Source: Rhizoctonia solani (lineage: Eukaryota > Basidiomycota > Agaricomycetes > Cantharellales > Ceratobasidiaceae). Taken from it: DNA of 64,000 nucleotides. Within the stretch, counting starts at the first letter, position 1. Every line of letters begins with the position of its first letter. Positions 11,845 to 25,158 of the stretch are shown piece after piece. The translations under genes and the position numbers were made by a program. The notes under the pieces were generated by a model, which searched no databases, was not told the DNA's origin, and saw only the letters and a list, made by a program, of their open reading frames with translations. The stretch lies in contig NC_057375.1 in NCBI RefSeq assembly GCF_016906535.1, forward strand, positions 1,922,001 to 1,986,000, in the 5' to 3' direction.

Positions 11845-14044
11845 TTGAGTGTTTCAATAGCTGCGGCCATTGCCCGACATCAGGTACCCAGACTTGCATT
11901 TGCTCCAAAACGGATTGGCTATTCTCCAATCCTCACGCGCACGCTTTCAGCCCCTGCGTCCCAGGTCCCACCCACGCCTCCTCCTCCCGCCTCTGAATCA
12001 ACAACCCAAGCTGCCCCTATCGTGATTGTCAAGCCTCTGTCTCGTTGGCGGCAATTTCTTCAGACCCTAGGCCGCGTTACGCTACTTACAATAGTAACTA
12101 CCACTGGTGTGTTTATCTATATAACACAAAAGGATCGTCATCCTGGCGAGCAGCACGATTTTGATCCTGAAAAGAAGACTATTGTGGTTCTGGGTTCGGG
12201 ATGGGGCGCTACGAGCATGCTCAAGGTCAGTCTGCTTCGCTTGCCGTTGCGATCATTATGAGGTCTGAGCTCCGTATTAGTCCCTGGACACGGAAGACTA
12301 CAATGTCGTCGTGATTTCTCCCAGGAACTACTTCCTCTTTACCCCCTTGCTCCCCTCGGTTGCAATCGGTACCCTAGACTCGCGCAGTATCATCCAGCCG
12401 ACGCGTTATATCACTCGACACAAGTCTCGACGTGTTTATGTCTACGAGGCTGAAGCTCAAGAGGTCGACGTAAGCCTGGGTCATATTAGAATTAAATTTA
12501 TCGAATTACTCACTGGTTCCAAATATAGCCCAAGAACAAGACCGTTACATTTGCCGACCTCTCACCAGTCAAGGGTGGCGTGAGTTCGACCACTATCCCG
12601 TACGACTACTTGGTCTATGCAGTTGGCGCAGAGACTCAGACTTTCGGAATCCCGGGAGTTCGAGAAAATGCCTGCTTCATGAAAGAACTGCATGATGCCG
12701 AAAAGCTCAGGACTACCATCATGGATTGTAAGTTATCCAGGCACCAAAAGCCTGGAATGAAAACACTGATCTTTCCTATTCAAGGTATCGAGTCTGCTGC
12801 TTTTAAGGATCAGAGTGATGAAGAGATTGACCGCTTGCTCCACTGCGTTGTCGTCGGCGGAGGTCCTACTGGCGTGGAGCTCAGTGGAGAGTTGCACGAC
12901 TTTTTGAAGGTATATGCCCTCTAGCGATCAACCAAACCGATGACTAATCCGCGTCAAAACTCCCAGGAGGATCTTGAGAACTGGTACCCTGACATAGCAC
13001 CTCGTCTGCGGATCACTTTGATCGAAGCGTGAGTATTATACAAGTTCCTGATCTTGATTGAGGCTAATTAGGAGCTGGGATAGGTTGCCGAACGTGTTGC
13101 CCACGTTCTCTCGGGAATTGATCAAATATACCGAATCAACTTTCAAGGAGAACAAAATTGACGTCATGACCAAGGTATGCATGTACCGACTCGGCTATTG
13201 CAATCACTCATTACCGCCGCATAGACCATGGTCAAGGAGATCAAAGAAAAGTCTGTCCTTGTCCAAAATGCCGCTGGAGAGCGAGTTGAGATTCCGTTTG
13301 GTGCTATCGTCTGGGCTGCTGGTAACGTCGGACGCCCAATCACCCGCAAGCTGATGGAGCACTTCCCCGAACACCAAACCAACAAACGTGGTATTACCGT
13401 CGACGACTTTTTGCGCATGAAGGGCGCTGATGGTATATTTGCCGTTGGAGACGTAAGCCTTTGCCCTTTAATCCTATTCATTTTATTCACCCCCCAAGCA
13501 CACAATAGTGCACAGCCACCTCTTATGCACCCACCGCCCAAGTCGCCTCTCAAGAAGGCACTTATCTTGCGCGCCTCTTTGGTCAGATTGCCAAGAAAGA
13601 CAAGCTCGAGAAGCGGTTGGCCGAGCTGCGCGCTGGACCCCACACCGACGAGACTGAGCGCCAGATCGAGAGCGTCGTGAAGCAGATTAACAAGGCGAGC
13701 AAGCTCAGGCCGTTCCATTACTCGCACCAGGGTTCGTTGGCGTACATCGGCAGCGAAAAGGCTATCGCGGATTTGCCCTTTTTGAACGGAAACGTGCGTG
13801 GTTCCGTATCTGTCTGTGCTCGCTTGGACTAACCCCGTTGAACAGTTTGCGAGCGGCGGTGTCGCAACATACCTCTTCTGGCGCTCTGCCTATCTCTCGA
13901 ACTTGTTCTCGCTCCGGAACCGGTTCTTGGTCATCAACGATTGGTTAAAGGTCAAAATCTTTGGACGGTACGTGCAAATAAACCACACATTGTTGCGATT
14001 GCCTTTTTTGCTGACTTGGGAGCAGTGACGTGAGTCGAGAGTAA
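11845..14044 (+). CDS. Type-II NADH dehydrogenase, mitochondrial (NDE/NDI family)
   Basis: Single-subunit, rotenone-insensitive NADH:ubiquinone oxidoreductase of the inner mitochondrial membrane. The first exon encodes an Arg/Ser/Ala-rich presequence and a Pro-rich linker. A single hydrophobic segment follows ([14 protein letters not shown]), as in external (NDE) enzymes. The FAD-binding loop is VVLGSGWGA, and the NAD-binding loop is [11 protein letters not shown] (about 12850). The signature [14 protein letters not shown] sits near 12320-12360. FAVGD (about 13440) closes the FAD domain, and the C-terminus runs [14 protein letters not shown], with the last intron splitting an Arg codon and the stop at 14042-14044. 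About seven short introns. Start unresolved: no in-frame ATG lies between the TAG at 11809 and the presequence, so a short upstream exon is likely. No EF-hand insertion was seen. External versus internal orientation is inferred from the membrane segment. Confidence 0.9.
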
Positions 14045-14686
14045 ATTGGATCTCTTGTAACGACTCTGGGCCGCGCATAGTTTTACAGGTTTTGCTTTCT
14101 ATAGACGGTTTCCCTCCAACATAGATTTCCCTTTTTTTGTTTTGTTTTATGACTGGATGTATGTTATCAGGCTGTGCTTCTACATTTGTCTATTGATATC
14201 GGGACGGGATCTCGTAGTTTTAAAGTAGCAGATCTGGGTCGCTCTGGTTACAGCAGCTGGCTTGAATAGTGGTAAATGCAACTTTGGACTTGTCGCAATT
14301 CAGTTGTAAGGTGTTAATTGAAGGGGTGAATATCGATGGAGATTGAGACTATGTGCGACTGTGTTCAATGGTATTGGATCTGGTTCGTGAACTAGACACT
14401 ATCATTCTTGTGCTCTACTTAATATGGTGTATTACTAGCTCTCCTGGCTCTCTTCACTCTCCTTAAAGGTCAAGTGATCGGTTTCAATAGAGAGTCAGAA
14501 AGAGAACCCATAAACATAGCCTATTCAGATACAGTCATAACACATATTTACAGGTGACAATAGACATAGCAGAATCTATTTTACAACAAGGAAATATGAA
14601 ATAAATTATCGGATAGGTTACAAACGAACCAGTTTAGAAGGAAAGAAAAAGTCGGATAAAAGAGTCGTGGTTTACAACCAATTGGT
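14045..14686. other. Convergent 3' spacer
   Basis: Non-coding stretch between the stops of two convergent genes. T-rich on the left half. Nothing else recognised. Confidence 0.4.
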
Positions 14687-17290
14687 TTACCTGCATTTAA
14701 CTTTCAGACTGACTACTCCCCATCGGGATACTTCCATGTAATTCCCACGCTCAGCAAATAATTCAGCCATTTCGCCAGGGGAAAGCACATCTCGCTCGGA
14801 CCGTTCCAAGCTTCTTTGCATGCCCACTTTTTGGCGCTCGAACATACTGACATCAAAAGTTTGAGTAGTCAGAATTTCAGCCGAGTGACCATCAAAGGCG
14901 GCAGAAGGGATGGGTGGAAGTGTCACAGGTTCTGATGTGTTGAAGCCCGAGGAGTGGTGTTTCCGACTTTCCAGTCCGTCTCCATATTGATAGGTAATGA
15001 TAGGAGCCATATCACAGTACGTTTGGGGCTCGAGAAAGGGAGATGCCTGAGCCAGGGAGTCGAAATCTCCGGGCGCTGTCGTAAGAAAGAGTTGAAAGTA
15101 TCCGTCGTCTGGCGTTAGACTGAACGAAAGTGCGCCGGGGATCATGTCATCGTTGATGTACCCGCAGGTAAGTTCTCCGTACGGTTCGAGGGTTGGGTCT
15201 ATATAGTGGCTTCCATAGACACCCAAATACAACGGCCCTGGGTTGAACCAGTTAGCCAATTAAATGTTTGAATCGAGCGTAGACTTACTAATAGATTGAC
15301 CGACAGTGCTAAAATAGAACAAATACGCATACAGTTTTCTAGGAAAGTGGCTCTTAACTCTAAGAGCATAGAGGGCAGTTGGCGATGCTTCTACAGTTAC
15401 AGAGTTGTCCTTTTCAAGTGGAAGAGGGCTGGGCCCTGCATCTCCCAGTTTGTACATGGTTATTTCGGCAGCTATCTTGGTATTGAAAGTATCATGTGGC
15501 TCGCGAGAACGATGCCACCACCATTGAGACATTGAGGCTAGTATACGTCGCATTCTTTTTCTATCAGGATAGCACCTGTAAAGTGGTCTCGGGAAGCCAG
15601 CAAGTCTGATCGTTATATATTCGCTGTGTTCGTTTTCGATATCCAAGATCACTGTATTTGGGGCGCTTGGATCTACTGAATCGACCAGAATCATCCCGTG
15701 ATCGGCATGTATAAAGGTACCTGGATCCATGACGATCTTTAATGCGTTGCTAACGAATACGTTCAAAGAGGAAGTTCCACGGGACCCGAGCTTGAGCAAT
15801 TTCGCACGCGGCCAGTTTGGCACTCTGTCATTCCTATCCAGTTTGCACAAGGAATAAAAAGGGTATAATGTGGGTTCCTCCTCCGTAAAGGGGTAAGCTA
15901 TAAAGTCTCCCCACAAAGGGCTATTCACGTTGGACGAAGGCGAGTAAGCAGACCCAAGATTGTTGAAAATAGTATGATCCTCGTAGATACCGTACTTTGA
16001 GCCCGGAAATACGCCCTGGGCATCGCCCAACCTCATTATATAGCCTTCGCTGAGCTTTCGAATAGTGTAAGAATCATGACGCGTCGGAATAGTCAAAGCG
16101 GAAACAGTAAAAAATACCCGGCCGTCGGTATCCCCTTCACAAACGGGGCTTTGAGCACTGTATTATTGTTCACTTGGGGGTCAGATGAGATCGTAATGTT
16201 AGGAACATACCTTGGGGTAAGTAGCTTCGGAAATTCCTCAAAGCACCGCTTATATTTTAGCTTTCTTAGCCAGCTAGATCGAAGCACCTGAAGTAGGGCG
16301 GTAGTGAAAAAGCCAGAACCACACTCTGTGCATTCGTACGCCTGCTGAGCATGGCCACAAGCGGCGAGAAGGACATGCGAACGGGAAAATCCAAGGGGTT
16401 CTGGGGCAGTCGTTTTGAGCAAAGTCTGGACAGAAGCCCTGGCGCTGGTGGGGTTGCATCCGGGTGTAGCTTTTATGCGCGTGAAAAGCAGGTGGGAGCG
16501 GACAAAGGTGATGATAATTCTCCACTGTCGGCGTCTCTGTACTCGCTGAATAATTCCCTTATCAGTCTCATGCGTCAAAGCGGGCAAGTCTATTGCGTTT
16601 AAGGCACGGGCCCGACATTTAGCTGACATAGGTCCTTCAGCCGTCGATTCTATTGGATAGTTATTGGTAGGTATCTGTATTGACGGAGGTCGCACAGCCT
16701 TGGCCAATATTCCCCGAACTCCCCGGGTGCTACTCGCTGAATGGCAGCTATCGAAGATTACGGTCTATTAGACAGTGTTTGTTAATAAACTACATTAAAC
16801 ACATTAAACCACTCACAATGTTATTCCCTTTAGCAATAGCCAACTCGTTCAAGAGAGCCGAGAGAGTATAATCGGGGATAGGAGGAACTGGCTGGCCATC
16901 AGCGCCCAGACATCCCAAGTCCCATGGCACCAAACACTGGGCCTTTTCTTTATAGTCTGCTAGAGGGGAATTAACTTCGCATCCATGCCCGGCGTAGAAA
17001 ATGACAATGGGGTCGAAGCGATTGATTTTGTTATTTTTGCTCAGCAGTTCCATTGCGTTGATTATACCAGAACGAGTAGCTTGTTCGTTGGTCAGTTTCG
17101 TTATACGCGATTCAGGAACAGCTAGATCGCAGCGTAGAAAGTCGCTGACAGATTCCACGTCTTTTACGGCCCCAGAGAGCTTGGTGAAATTCTTGTACGA
17201 ATCGATTCCGATGAGTAATGCGTATAGTGTAGGGATGCGGGTTCTGGAGAGCATTAGTTGGAATTGACTATCAACATGTAGCAAAAACAT
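14687..17290 (-). CDS. Caspase-domain (peptidase C14) protein with long C-terminal extension
   Basis: Metacaspase-like cysteine peptidase. The caspase p20 core starts with LYALLIGIDSY and carries both catalytic residues: His in VIFYAGHG (about 17000) and Cys in IFDSCHS (about 16745). Introns fit at 16765-16816, 16158-16210 and 15238-15288. With the second one removed, the frame runs from KLLTP into SPVCEGDTDGRVFF and on through the large exon 15289-16157. The C-terminal half (14687-16157) has no domain I recognise, but the architecture is common in Agaricomycetes. Stop at 14687. The N-terminus is uncertain: an ATG at 17288-17290 leads straight into the core, but a splice acceptor just before RTRIPTLYA could join exons farther upstream. 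Known roles of the family are Arg/Lys-directed proteolysis and cell death; any role here is inference. Acts alone; no partner gene is adjacent. Confidence 0.85.
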
Positions 17291-18426
17291 ACCTGTGTGC
17301 GATATGCTCGGTTCGAGTGAATCTATAAAAGGAAGGTAAATGTCTCTGCAAAATTAGTATGAACAAGACTTACTGTGCATGCTGGTGCCCAACTTGTATC
17401 ACGGTCATTGTGAAGGACTCGGAGCCACGGTATCATATCCTGAGTCATTTTATAGTCTGAGGAGTGCAGTAGCCGATTCTAGTGCAAGCCGTGATGGTTG
17501 CCTGAGCTCCATAAAAGCGGAAATGGACCGCATGAATCAGGTCATATGCACGGGCGCTTTTTTCAGGAAAATGATGGTCACTACTCGCACGTCTAACGGC
17601 ATCGGAGTGATCGGCGATGAACTTGGATTGGCAGTTCAAAGATCACTCTAATTTAGGAACAAGCAAGAACCTGACCTTACAAGTCGTGGATGTACAGTTG
17701 GGTACACCATGAGCACAGCCAGTTTCATCCATTTGTATAGTGGCGGTGCTGGTACCGGAGCACCAGGCAGCTTTGGGCCTAGTGATGTATAATTTCCATA
17801 TGATGTATGCGGCCAATCAGGTAAACCACCCGAGGCCACGGGCGCCAATCAAGACTAAGACGGGACGAATTTGCTCTGATGCTAAATCCCCTGCACTGGC
17901 ATGCATAGCATTGTACATACGGGACCGACACGGCTGGATGCTTCTAAACATGTATCCAACTTGATGTGATTGACAGTGAATAAATCAGTTGTCCCAAAGC
18001 ACTCTTTGAAATTGGCAACTTGGTGCCGGACTTGGGCTTCCCAGGTACGATATTGTTTGGGTTTCTTCTGTTGAAGACTGCTTGCTCCGGATCCAAGAGC
18101 TGAGGTTAGTGATATGAGTGGAGTACAGGATGGTTTAGTGCCATCATTTGCTTTAAGCGTTCACCATCGCTGCTTTTCCTCTTTTTCTGCGTCACAGAAA
18201 TTCAATCCACAGTGGCCCAACAACTCACTGGAGCACTTAAGATCCCAATCCAAATATAAACCAGGTACATTGACGGGCTTAAGCATGTAGCTGATGCCCT
18301 TGACTGGCTATTGTAGCTTCTCGTATCCAGCCAAGCTACGACAACGCGTTTAATTGATAAGCAAAAAACCTCATAGTTTATTATATTATAAAGCAGGCCG
18401 CTATACAAGGTCCCGCCACCCAATTA
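17291..18426. other. Region upstream of the caspase gene; possible extra exons
   Basis: Minus-strand frames at about 17920-18100, 17650-17850 and 17400-17640 look partly coding and lie just upstream of the caspase exons. They could be its 5' exons, but I could not join them convincingly. No domain is visible in them. The part from 18180 to 18426 is non-coding 3' sequence of Uba2. Confidence 0.3.
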
Positions 18427-20952
18427 TCACTCTAAAATAGTAATTTCATCATCGTCGTCGACCATAGCCTCCTCGGCTTCGGAACTCGCCAACCTCAACC
18501 GTTTAGCTGTCCTTTCTAAACCGGAAGTGTCGTCAGGCGTACGTTTCGTTGCGTTCGGGCCTGACGTACGGTTCGAGCCGTCTTTGGCCTCGTTCTGAGC
18601 GCCCGGTTCGATGACCTGAATCTCGTCTTCGTCGTCTGGTACACGGCGTTTGGAACCAGTCGCTACTGGAGGTTCTGGGGTTGGTTCCTTGGGTTTGGGT
18701 GCGCGCTTAGGGAGAGGTGGGATTACGGATGGTAGGATCAGGGGTTTGCTGTCGGATGGGTGAGACTCACTGAGCGATGGTCAGCATCCAGGCCAGTTAC
18801 AAGAATACAAAGGACGTACGGTAGCCCATCAAGGCATACTGCCAAGTCGACGACCTCTTCCGCATCATCTGCGATCATGATGATCGCCCCGCGCCCACAA
18901 TTCAAGCTATCCAATGTCCTTTCGAAGTTGTCATCCCAATCTGGTTCGGCTAGAATCCTTCCTGCCTCAAACACGCTAACCTCCCTCGGTTCCTCGGGAT
19001 TCTCGACCTCTAACACACCCTTGACGATATCTCCTAGAGTTATTTTGGTCGTATCGCATTGGACGATTACATAAACCGGGCGACAAACCGCACAGTGCGG
19101 GTTTGGCGTGCACAGGTTCTGGACTCCCAAGGGAGCGCGAGGCTTGGTTTGGATAAGGACGTTTTTGGGGGCCGAGTTGGCGAGAGCGCCCCCAGTTTGG
19201 GCAGATGCATTAGGAAGAACAGACTTGAGAACGTTTAGGGCCTGGATGACGATTAGGCCGGCAATTATAGCATTTGTGGTAGCGATTGCTGGGATAATGT
19301 TCCCGGCCGTTTCTGAATCGAAACAGTGAGAAAGTAGATAATGATTAATAGCACGTTGCAAACCTTTTACCTCCCACCTAGTCTTTTGCTCTATTCCATA
19401 AGCGTATGCTCGCAGGTTGGCGCCTGCGGTGACGAAATCTAGCGTATCGTCGTCGTCTTTGTCGAACGTGATGATTTCTTCCTTTGGGATACGAGCGGCT
19501 AACCGCCGGAGACTATCATTCGATCAAAATGGGTAAACGCAATCCAAAAACACAGGACGGACCTATCATCAAACAACTCAACAGTCTCCTTCAAGGTCAA
19601 TGTCTTCTGGTCCTTGAGCCCCGCACCAGCTGGGGCCCCAGCACTGTTATCTCCACCATTATTTGGACCCTCCTTTTCTCTAACAGCATTTGGCCCATCC
19701 TCCTTCCCTGAAGTGGCTTCGTTCCTAGAATCAACAAAAACTCCTTCCAGAATTGCGCTCCTGTCTAACGGTACGGGCGGCACGCGGTATTTCCACATAT
19801 CTGACATGGCGAGTAATCGTCTGATATCTTGGTCGTAAATTTTGGCAAAGGCAGCAGAGGCTGCTTTATCCGTGGTGTCCGCTGGTGTTCGAAGAAGAGA
19901 GCGAACGGTCTTGAATGCTTGGGCCTCTTCTTTTAATGTAGCAATTTCAGAAGCTATACATAGTCATGTTAGACAAGACACAGAACAGGGACAGACAAAC
20001 TAACCATTTTCCCCAGCCGCAACAGCCCTGTCCAACTCTCCCTCGTCTTCTTCTTCGCCGAAAAGTTGTCTGGCCTCAAACCATTGGCTCTTTTTAACTT
20101 TTTGGAGCTATAAGAAAACTAGACTCACGGTAGCAAATAACTTTTTGCCCATACGATGCAATGCAATGCAGTCGAGGGCGTGCTCCGGATCGTACATACT
20201 GGGAATGACTTGGGAACAGGTTTAGCTACACACTCGAAACATTCGGTTTCCGAGGGAGAATGGAGAGCATGATGCATCAATGGCTGGACCTGACCTATCC
20301 GCGTTGTCCTTGTCAGCCCAAGGACGGAGAGGCAGGCAAGAAGATATACCAAGATAGCCAGCTGTTCCAGACTCAATAAGCGGTATGCCTGCCGCGATAC
20401 ACATTTTGTTTACATGTCTCCGGGCATCTGATCATGAATTAGTGAGGGAAGGTAGTTGAGTGGCTAAGCGCTTACCCAAATTATCCAGCGCGTTCATCAC
20501 AATATCGAACTGCTTAAACCAGCCGACATCAAATTGGGGCTCTTTAATGTTCCCGTGAATAGGATAGATCTTGACAGAGGGATTGAAAGGTTGTGCCGTG
20601 GCTGCTGCTACCTGGATTTCTCTCAGTACACTCGCACATGTGCTAAATAAACAAACATACCAATGCCTTGGACTGCTTTACATCCTTCTTTCGAAACAGA
20701 AATTGTCGGTTCAGATTGCTTAGATCAATGGTATCTAAATCAAGCAAAGTAATTTCTCCAAACCCAGACAGAACGAGGTTCTTTACTAGTGCACGAGGAT
20801 AATATGAGTGAACAAGGCGATAGTCAAATGTGGCGACACTTACAGAGTTCACATCCTATTCCCCCAGCGCCGACTACTAGTGTTTTTGCACTGCTCAGTT
20901 TTCCATAGAGTTCATCTCCGAGGATCGCCCTAGCATGGGTCGAGCGCGACAT
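18427..20952 (-). CDS. UBA2: SUMO-activating enzyme E1, subunit 2 (Uba2)
   Basis: Catalytic subunit of the heterodimeric SUMO E1 (with Aos1). It adenylates SUMO, then holds it as a thioester for transfer to Ubc9, mainly in the nucleus. ATG at 20950-20952 begins [12 protein letters not shown]. Nucleotide-binding loop [11 protein letters not shown] lies near 20880, followed by [16 protein letters not shown] (about 20730). The catalytic Cys is in the family motif CTIRSTPS (about 20185). The two zinc Cys pairs are ECFEC (about 20235) and PHCAVC (about 19090), far apart in sequence as expected. The segment [18 protein letters not shown] (about 19300) is typical. The C-terminal tail is Pro/Lys-rich, has a basic TAKRLRL stretch as a likely nuclear signal, and ends in acidic [10 protein letters not shown], a good SUMO-interacting motif. 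About ten short introns. A single-copy housekeeping gene; no defect seen. Confidence 0.94.
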
Positions 20953-21551
20953 GGTCGAGTTCAACTCGAGCTGGCGCTTAACTCGCGCTGGTTTCCAACT
21001 TGTTACCAAGTGTCATTTCTATGTAACGGGGTGGATCTCATTTGTCCTTTTTGGCGATGGCTACATTGTAACATACTTGGCAGTGCTGTGCACTCAATAA
21101 ACGCCCAAGAACCCGGGAATGGTCGCACCAGTGAGTTGCCCAGTGGATAGAGCTAAATCTGGCTCCATCTCGGGCCCTCGGGTACTTCATCTCCGTACGG
21201 CACTGCCAAGTAGACCGAGCAGACCGAGTTCTCAAATACTGTGAGTAAACTTGAACCACCCACCAATCGCTAGTACTCATAGAGGTAAGCCATATCTAGA
21301 CTATACTCTTAATAATTGGACGCTCACAAGCGGGAGCCCCAGTTCCTTGTCAAACCTGCAGACTAGCAACGCATGCCATGTGGAGCCTTTGACTCGATAG
21401 CTCAGGTATTGATTCGATTATATGCAGTGCTACCGAACTTTGACTCGAACATCCTTCCCATCCGCCAGTAGAGTCGTCTTCTACGCCTATAAGAGCTGAT
21501 TCCAAAACCAACTGACACGGTCTTTACTATGCTAGACTAAGCCCTGTTTTG
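20953..21551. other. Divergent promoter region (Uba2 / ABC transporter)
   Basis: About 600 bases between two divergently transcribed genes, so it probably carries both promoters. No clear TATA box or other site was recognised. Confidence 0.4.
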
Positions 21552-24426
21552 ATGATTGGATCCTCACTTCAAAACGAGTTCGCCTCTAGCACCATGCCAG
21601 GCAATGCTAACTCTTCTACGAGTGTCAAGGATGAGCAGATTGCGACTGGGTCTAATGTCAATAAAAAGAAAGCCCCCGATCATTCATATACTTTCCGTGA
21701 GAAGAAGCTGGGGGTCTGGACACTCTATTATCCCTGGACTTCAGAATGGACGCCTACCCCTATGAAGTTTGGGATCCAAAATAACCTAAAACAGATCACG
21801 GCTATTACCGCTGTCTGGTATCGATTCTTTACTGAGGTATTCGCTCTTGGACCAGCTGTTATGTGTTTATATTTTGTTTCGTTGGTTTCAAGCAGTATTC
21901 TGCCCTCTGTTCAGTTGAGCAATGATACCAGTCTCTTAAACCTGGTGAGCTCTAGGAGTGAATATGTTTTCGATTGCTGTCATTTATACATATCTGTATG
22001 CATGTATAGGCCGAGGCGGCGCTCGTTGGTCGTATCGAACGCACGGCGGTGATCGTCGAGTTTAGGAAACTAGGCGTTAGATATATTTCAACTTTAGTGA
22101 TGGTGTTGGCTACTTCGGCTCTAAAGTAAGTTGTACAGAGCTCATGGCACTTGGTTCTGATATTTCTGATGACAGGGAGTACAGTGGGTCAATTATCGAG
22201 CAGAGGGTGACACTACATTTCGAGCAACAAATTCTGGCGAGTATGTGCATTAGATAAATTGTTTGAATTTACTACAAGCTCTTTCTCTGTATAGTCCAAA
22301 GTCGACTGGAACTTGGTGCTTCTCAAGACCCAAATGTCAAATCCCACCTTAAGACTGCCGAGGGATATATTTCTCGGCCATGGATTACCCTTTCAGGCCT
22401 CGTGGATATGCTCCTGTCAATCGGCGAAGTGCTAGCATTGAGCACTACATTTAAGGGGGAATTTATGTCCTCCGAATCTGCTGGAAGTCTTGGTATATTT
22501 TCCGTTCTATGTCCCCTTTTATGGGGACTTCATGGGTTGGTGAATACAAAGGGAAACGGTACGCATTGGCTATCAGATAGAAACGCGGCACTAAACACTA
22601 TTTCTCAGTCGGATTTGCCAAGGTGACCGACCCAAACTGGCGTCAAATGCGGGCGATGCGTTGGATTGGGACGAATGAAGTCTATAAGCAGGAGGTACTC
22701 AGCTCGGGATTGGTTGAGTATATAAATAATCGTATGTCCAGGCTCCATGGGATATTGTGTATTCAAATATCTAACACTGAAGTAAAGAGTATGCCCGGGC
22801 GCTGTCGAAGCTCGGCGATACGTCTACCAAGGATCCATGGGCCGCGGAGCGTGCTGGGTGGTCTAGATTAGACCGTTTGAATCAGACTTTAGATTCGTTG
22901 CCTTTAGTAAGATAGATATAGTTGGTTGATTGGTTGGCTAAATCTCGTCATCATAGCTATTTTATGCTTGGAGTATATCACATAGTCCCTCGGGATTCAG
23001 TTTGTCACATATGGTCAGGATGCAACAAACTACCAGGGTCATGCGCATGGTAATTGCGACCATGATATCTCGACTAAAGAGCATCTCTGCCTTGTCGAAT
23101 AATCTAGTCATACTGTACGAGCTACTCGCACTCGGACCTGGAATAACGGACGGTTTTATATCTTATCCGGATGAAGCACACGCTCGACAAAAAGGAATGG
23201 CCATCGAGTTCAAGTTAGCTAACTGCCCGTTTGATTATTTTCAACTAACCAGATTTATATCAGAGACGTTAGTTTTGGGTACCCGTCCGCACTCAAAAAG
23301 ACACTCAACAAGCTATCATTCAAAGTTGAGCCTGGTCAGTTGTGTGTGATTGTAGGCGAAAACGGTACGTCTTCGACAATGGTATCGACCTCAGTGGTTA
23401 ATGACCAGAACAGGGTGCGGGAAGAGCACTACGATAAGTTTAATCAACCGACTCTATGATTGTGAATCAGGCGAGATTTATATCGATGGACTTCCGATCC
23501 GTGACTATAAAATATCGACTCTTCGGGCGGCTACGAATATCATGCATCAATCCTATAGCTATTTCCCGTTGACAGTATTTATTGGTCTTTTCGCAGAGAC
23601 TAGAGCTCACCTGACGCTCTCATTAGATTAGGGAAAACTTGACCATGCAGGACACTGGAGACCCTACCACGCAAACAAAGAGGATTGAAAATGCGACGAA
23701 ACTGGGAGGCGCATACGATTTTATCCAGAAACTACCACTTAAATTCGAAACCAATTTTATTCCCATTCACATTGGAATATCTTCACCTGGTACTAGGGCG
23801 GTTGACCGCGAGCAGTTCAAGTGCCTGATGGAGACGGAAAAGCATTCAAATCTCAGTGGTGGGCAATGGCAGCGCTTGGAAGTGAGTCGCAAAGTAACGA
23901 TCGGCGCAAGCCTAAGCTTCATTTGAATAGCTTTCGCGAAGTTTTATGAAGAATTCAGAGCGTACGAGGCTTTTGTGTTATGATGAACCTAGCGCTAGCT
24001 TGGATCCCAAAGCAGAAGCCGGTAGGCATGACGGTTATTCACAAAGCCTGGTATTGATGTGCGTGAAGCCATGTTTGAGAGGCTGCGGAGCCTACGAGGA
24101 GAAAAGACTATGATATTCGTTACTCAGTATGTCAATTCAACACAGTCGGCCCGAAGGCTCATCACATAGCTCAGTCGTTTTGGCCATCTAACCAAACATG
24201 CCGACCTAAGTATATGCGCCTTTTTTCACCAGCCTATTTTCTAATACAGTAGACATTGCAGTTATATATAGGGGATGGCTCGACGATCGAACAAGGAACA
24301 CATAAAACGCTACTAACTCAAAAGGGGGAATATGCAAAGATGTATGAGATCCAGTCGAGGGCTTTTGTGGAAGTAAGTAGATACATGGCTGTGGGTAGTG
24401 AGCAACGCTGACGGCGCTTTTAGTAG
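21552..24426 (+). CDS. ABC half-transporter (one membrane part, one ATPase domain)
   Basis: ATP-driven membrane transporter; substrate unknown. ATG at 21552 (a second at 21594). The first half is a poorly conserved membrane-domain region with hydrophobic stretches near 21840-21930, 22080-22125, 22400-22530 and 22950. The ATPase domain begins at FGYPSALKKTL (A-loop Tyr). It has Walker A GENGCGKST split by an intron (23365-23412), a Q-loop Gln in IMHQSYSYFP and signature LSGGQWQRLELSR (about 23852-23945). Walker B/D-loop LLCYDEPSASLDP (about 23965-24010) and H-loop IFVTH follow. The domain is complete, so ATPase function is plausible. Exons join with acceptors such as ATTAG before IRENLTM (about 23632). 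The final intron probably ends just before TAG at 24424-24426; reading through it would add only a few residues. Half-length compared with ABCB/ABCC full transporters, so it should dimerise. Confidence 0.85.
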
Positions 24427-24560
24427 GTCTAAGGGTAGTAGCTCCATCATTGATTACATGTTCCTGTTAGTCATTGTAGCTGCCAGAATAAAACAGATAG
24501 CACTCGAATTAAATTCGGGTTGATGCCCGAATAAGAAATTCTATTGAGTTGATGCATTTA

Positions 24561-25158
24561 TGTTACGAACCCAGGTCGTAACACCGTAACGCCTGCACGT
24601 GACCGCCACCTCGTCGCCACCTCGTCGCCCCTTTCCCCTTGCTCTCCTCGCCCTCCGGCCCCCTCTCTCCGGCCCGTCGTTTTCATGCGATTCTTTCGCA
24701 CCTCCACCTTGTCCCTCAGATACCCAAGGATCCCACGCGGTCGTTGCGCTCATTCGCACGACATTGGTCCCGATTCGGCCAAACTCCGACTTGGACCATC
24801 GGTTCTTACGATCGGTCGCGCAGAGCCTCTCGGCTCCCCTCTCCTTATCTTTGCGTACCTCTTTCATTTCGTCTTGTATTTCACTTCTCTCTTTCCCTCC
24901 TGTTTCGCCTTCCGGGCTCACGGACACTTTCTACCGGCGCCCGCGGCCTCCTTGCATGTATGCACTTATGTATATAAGCAAGCATGGGAAGTCCAATGCC
25001 TCCCATCGCTTGCAACACCAGTTCTTACTCGTAGAATACATTTGCTTATCTTACTCGCTCGCCCTGCTCCCTCTTGTTGTCTTGACACTCGACCGCACCG
25101 TCCTCTTCGTTCGGCGCTCACTTGCTTAGTCATCCGTTTCGCCTCTGCGAGTCTAACA
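24561..25158 (+). repeat. 5' LTR
   Basis: 598 bases, TG...CA ends. Contains the element promoter: TATATAA at 24971-24977. Differs from the 3' LTR at nine positions, all in CpG/TpG/CpA contexts. Confidence 0.95.
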
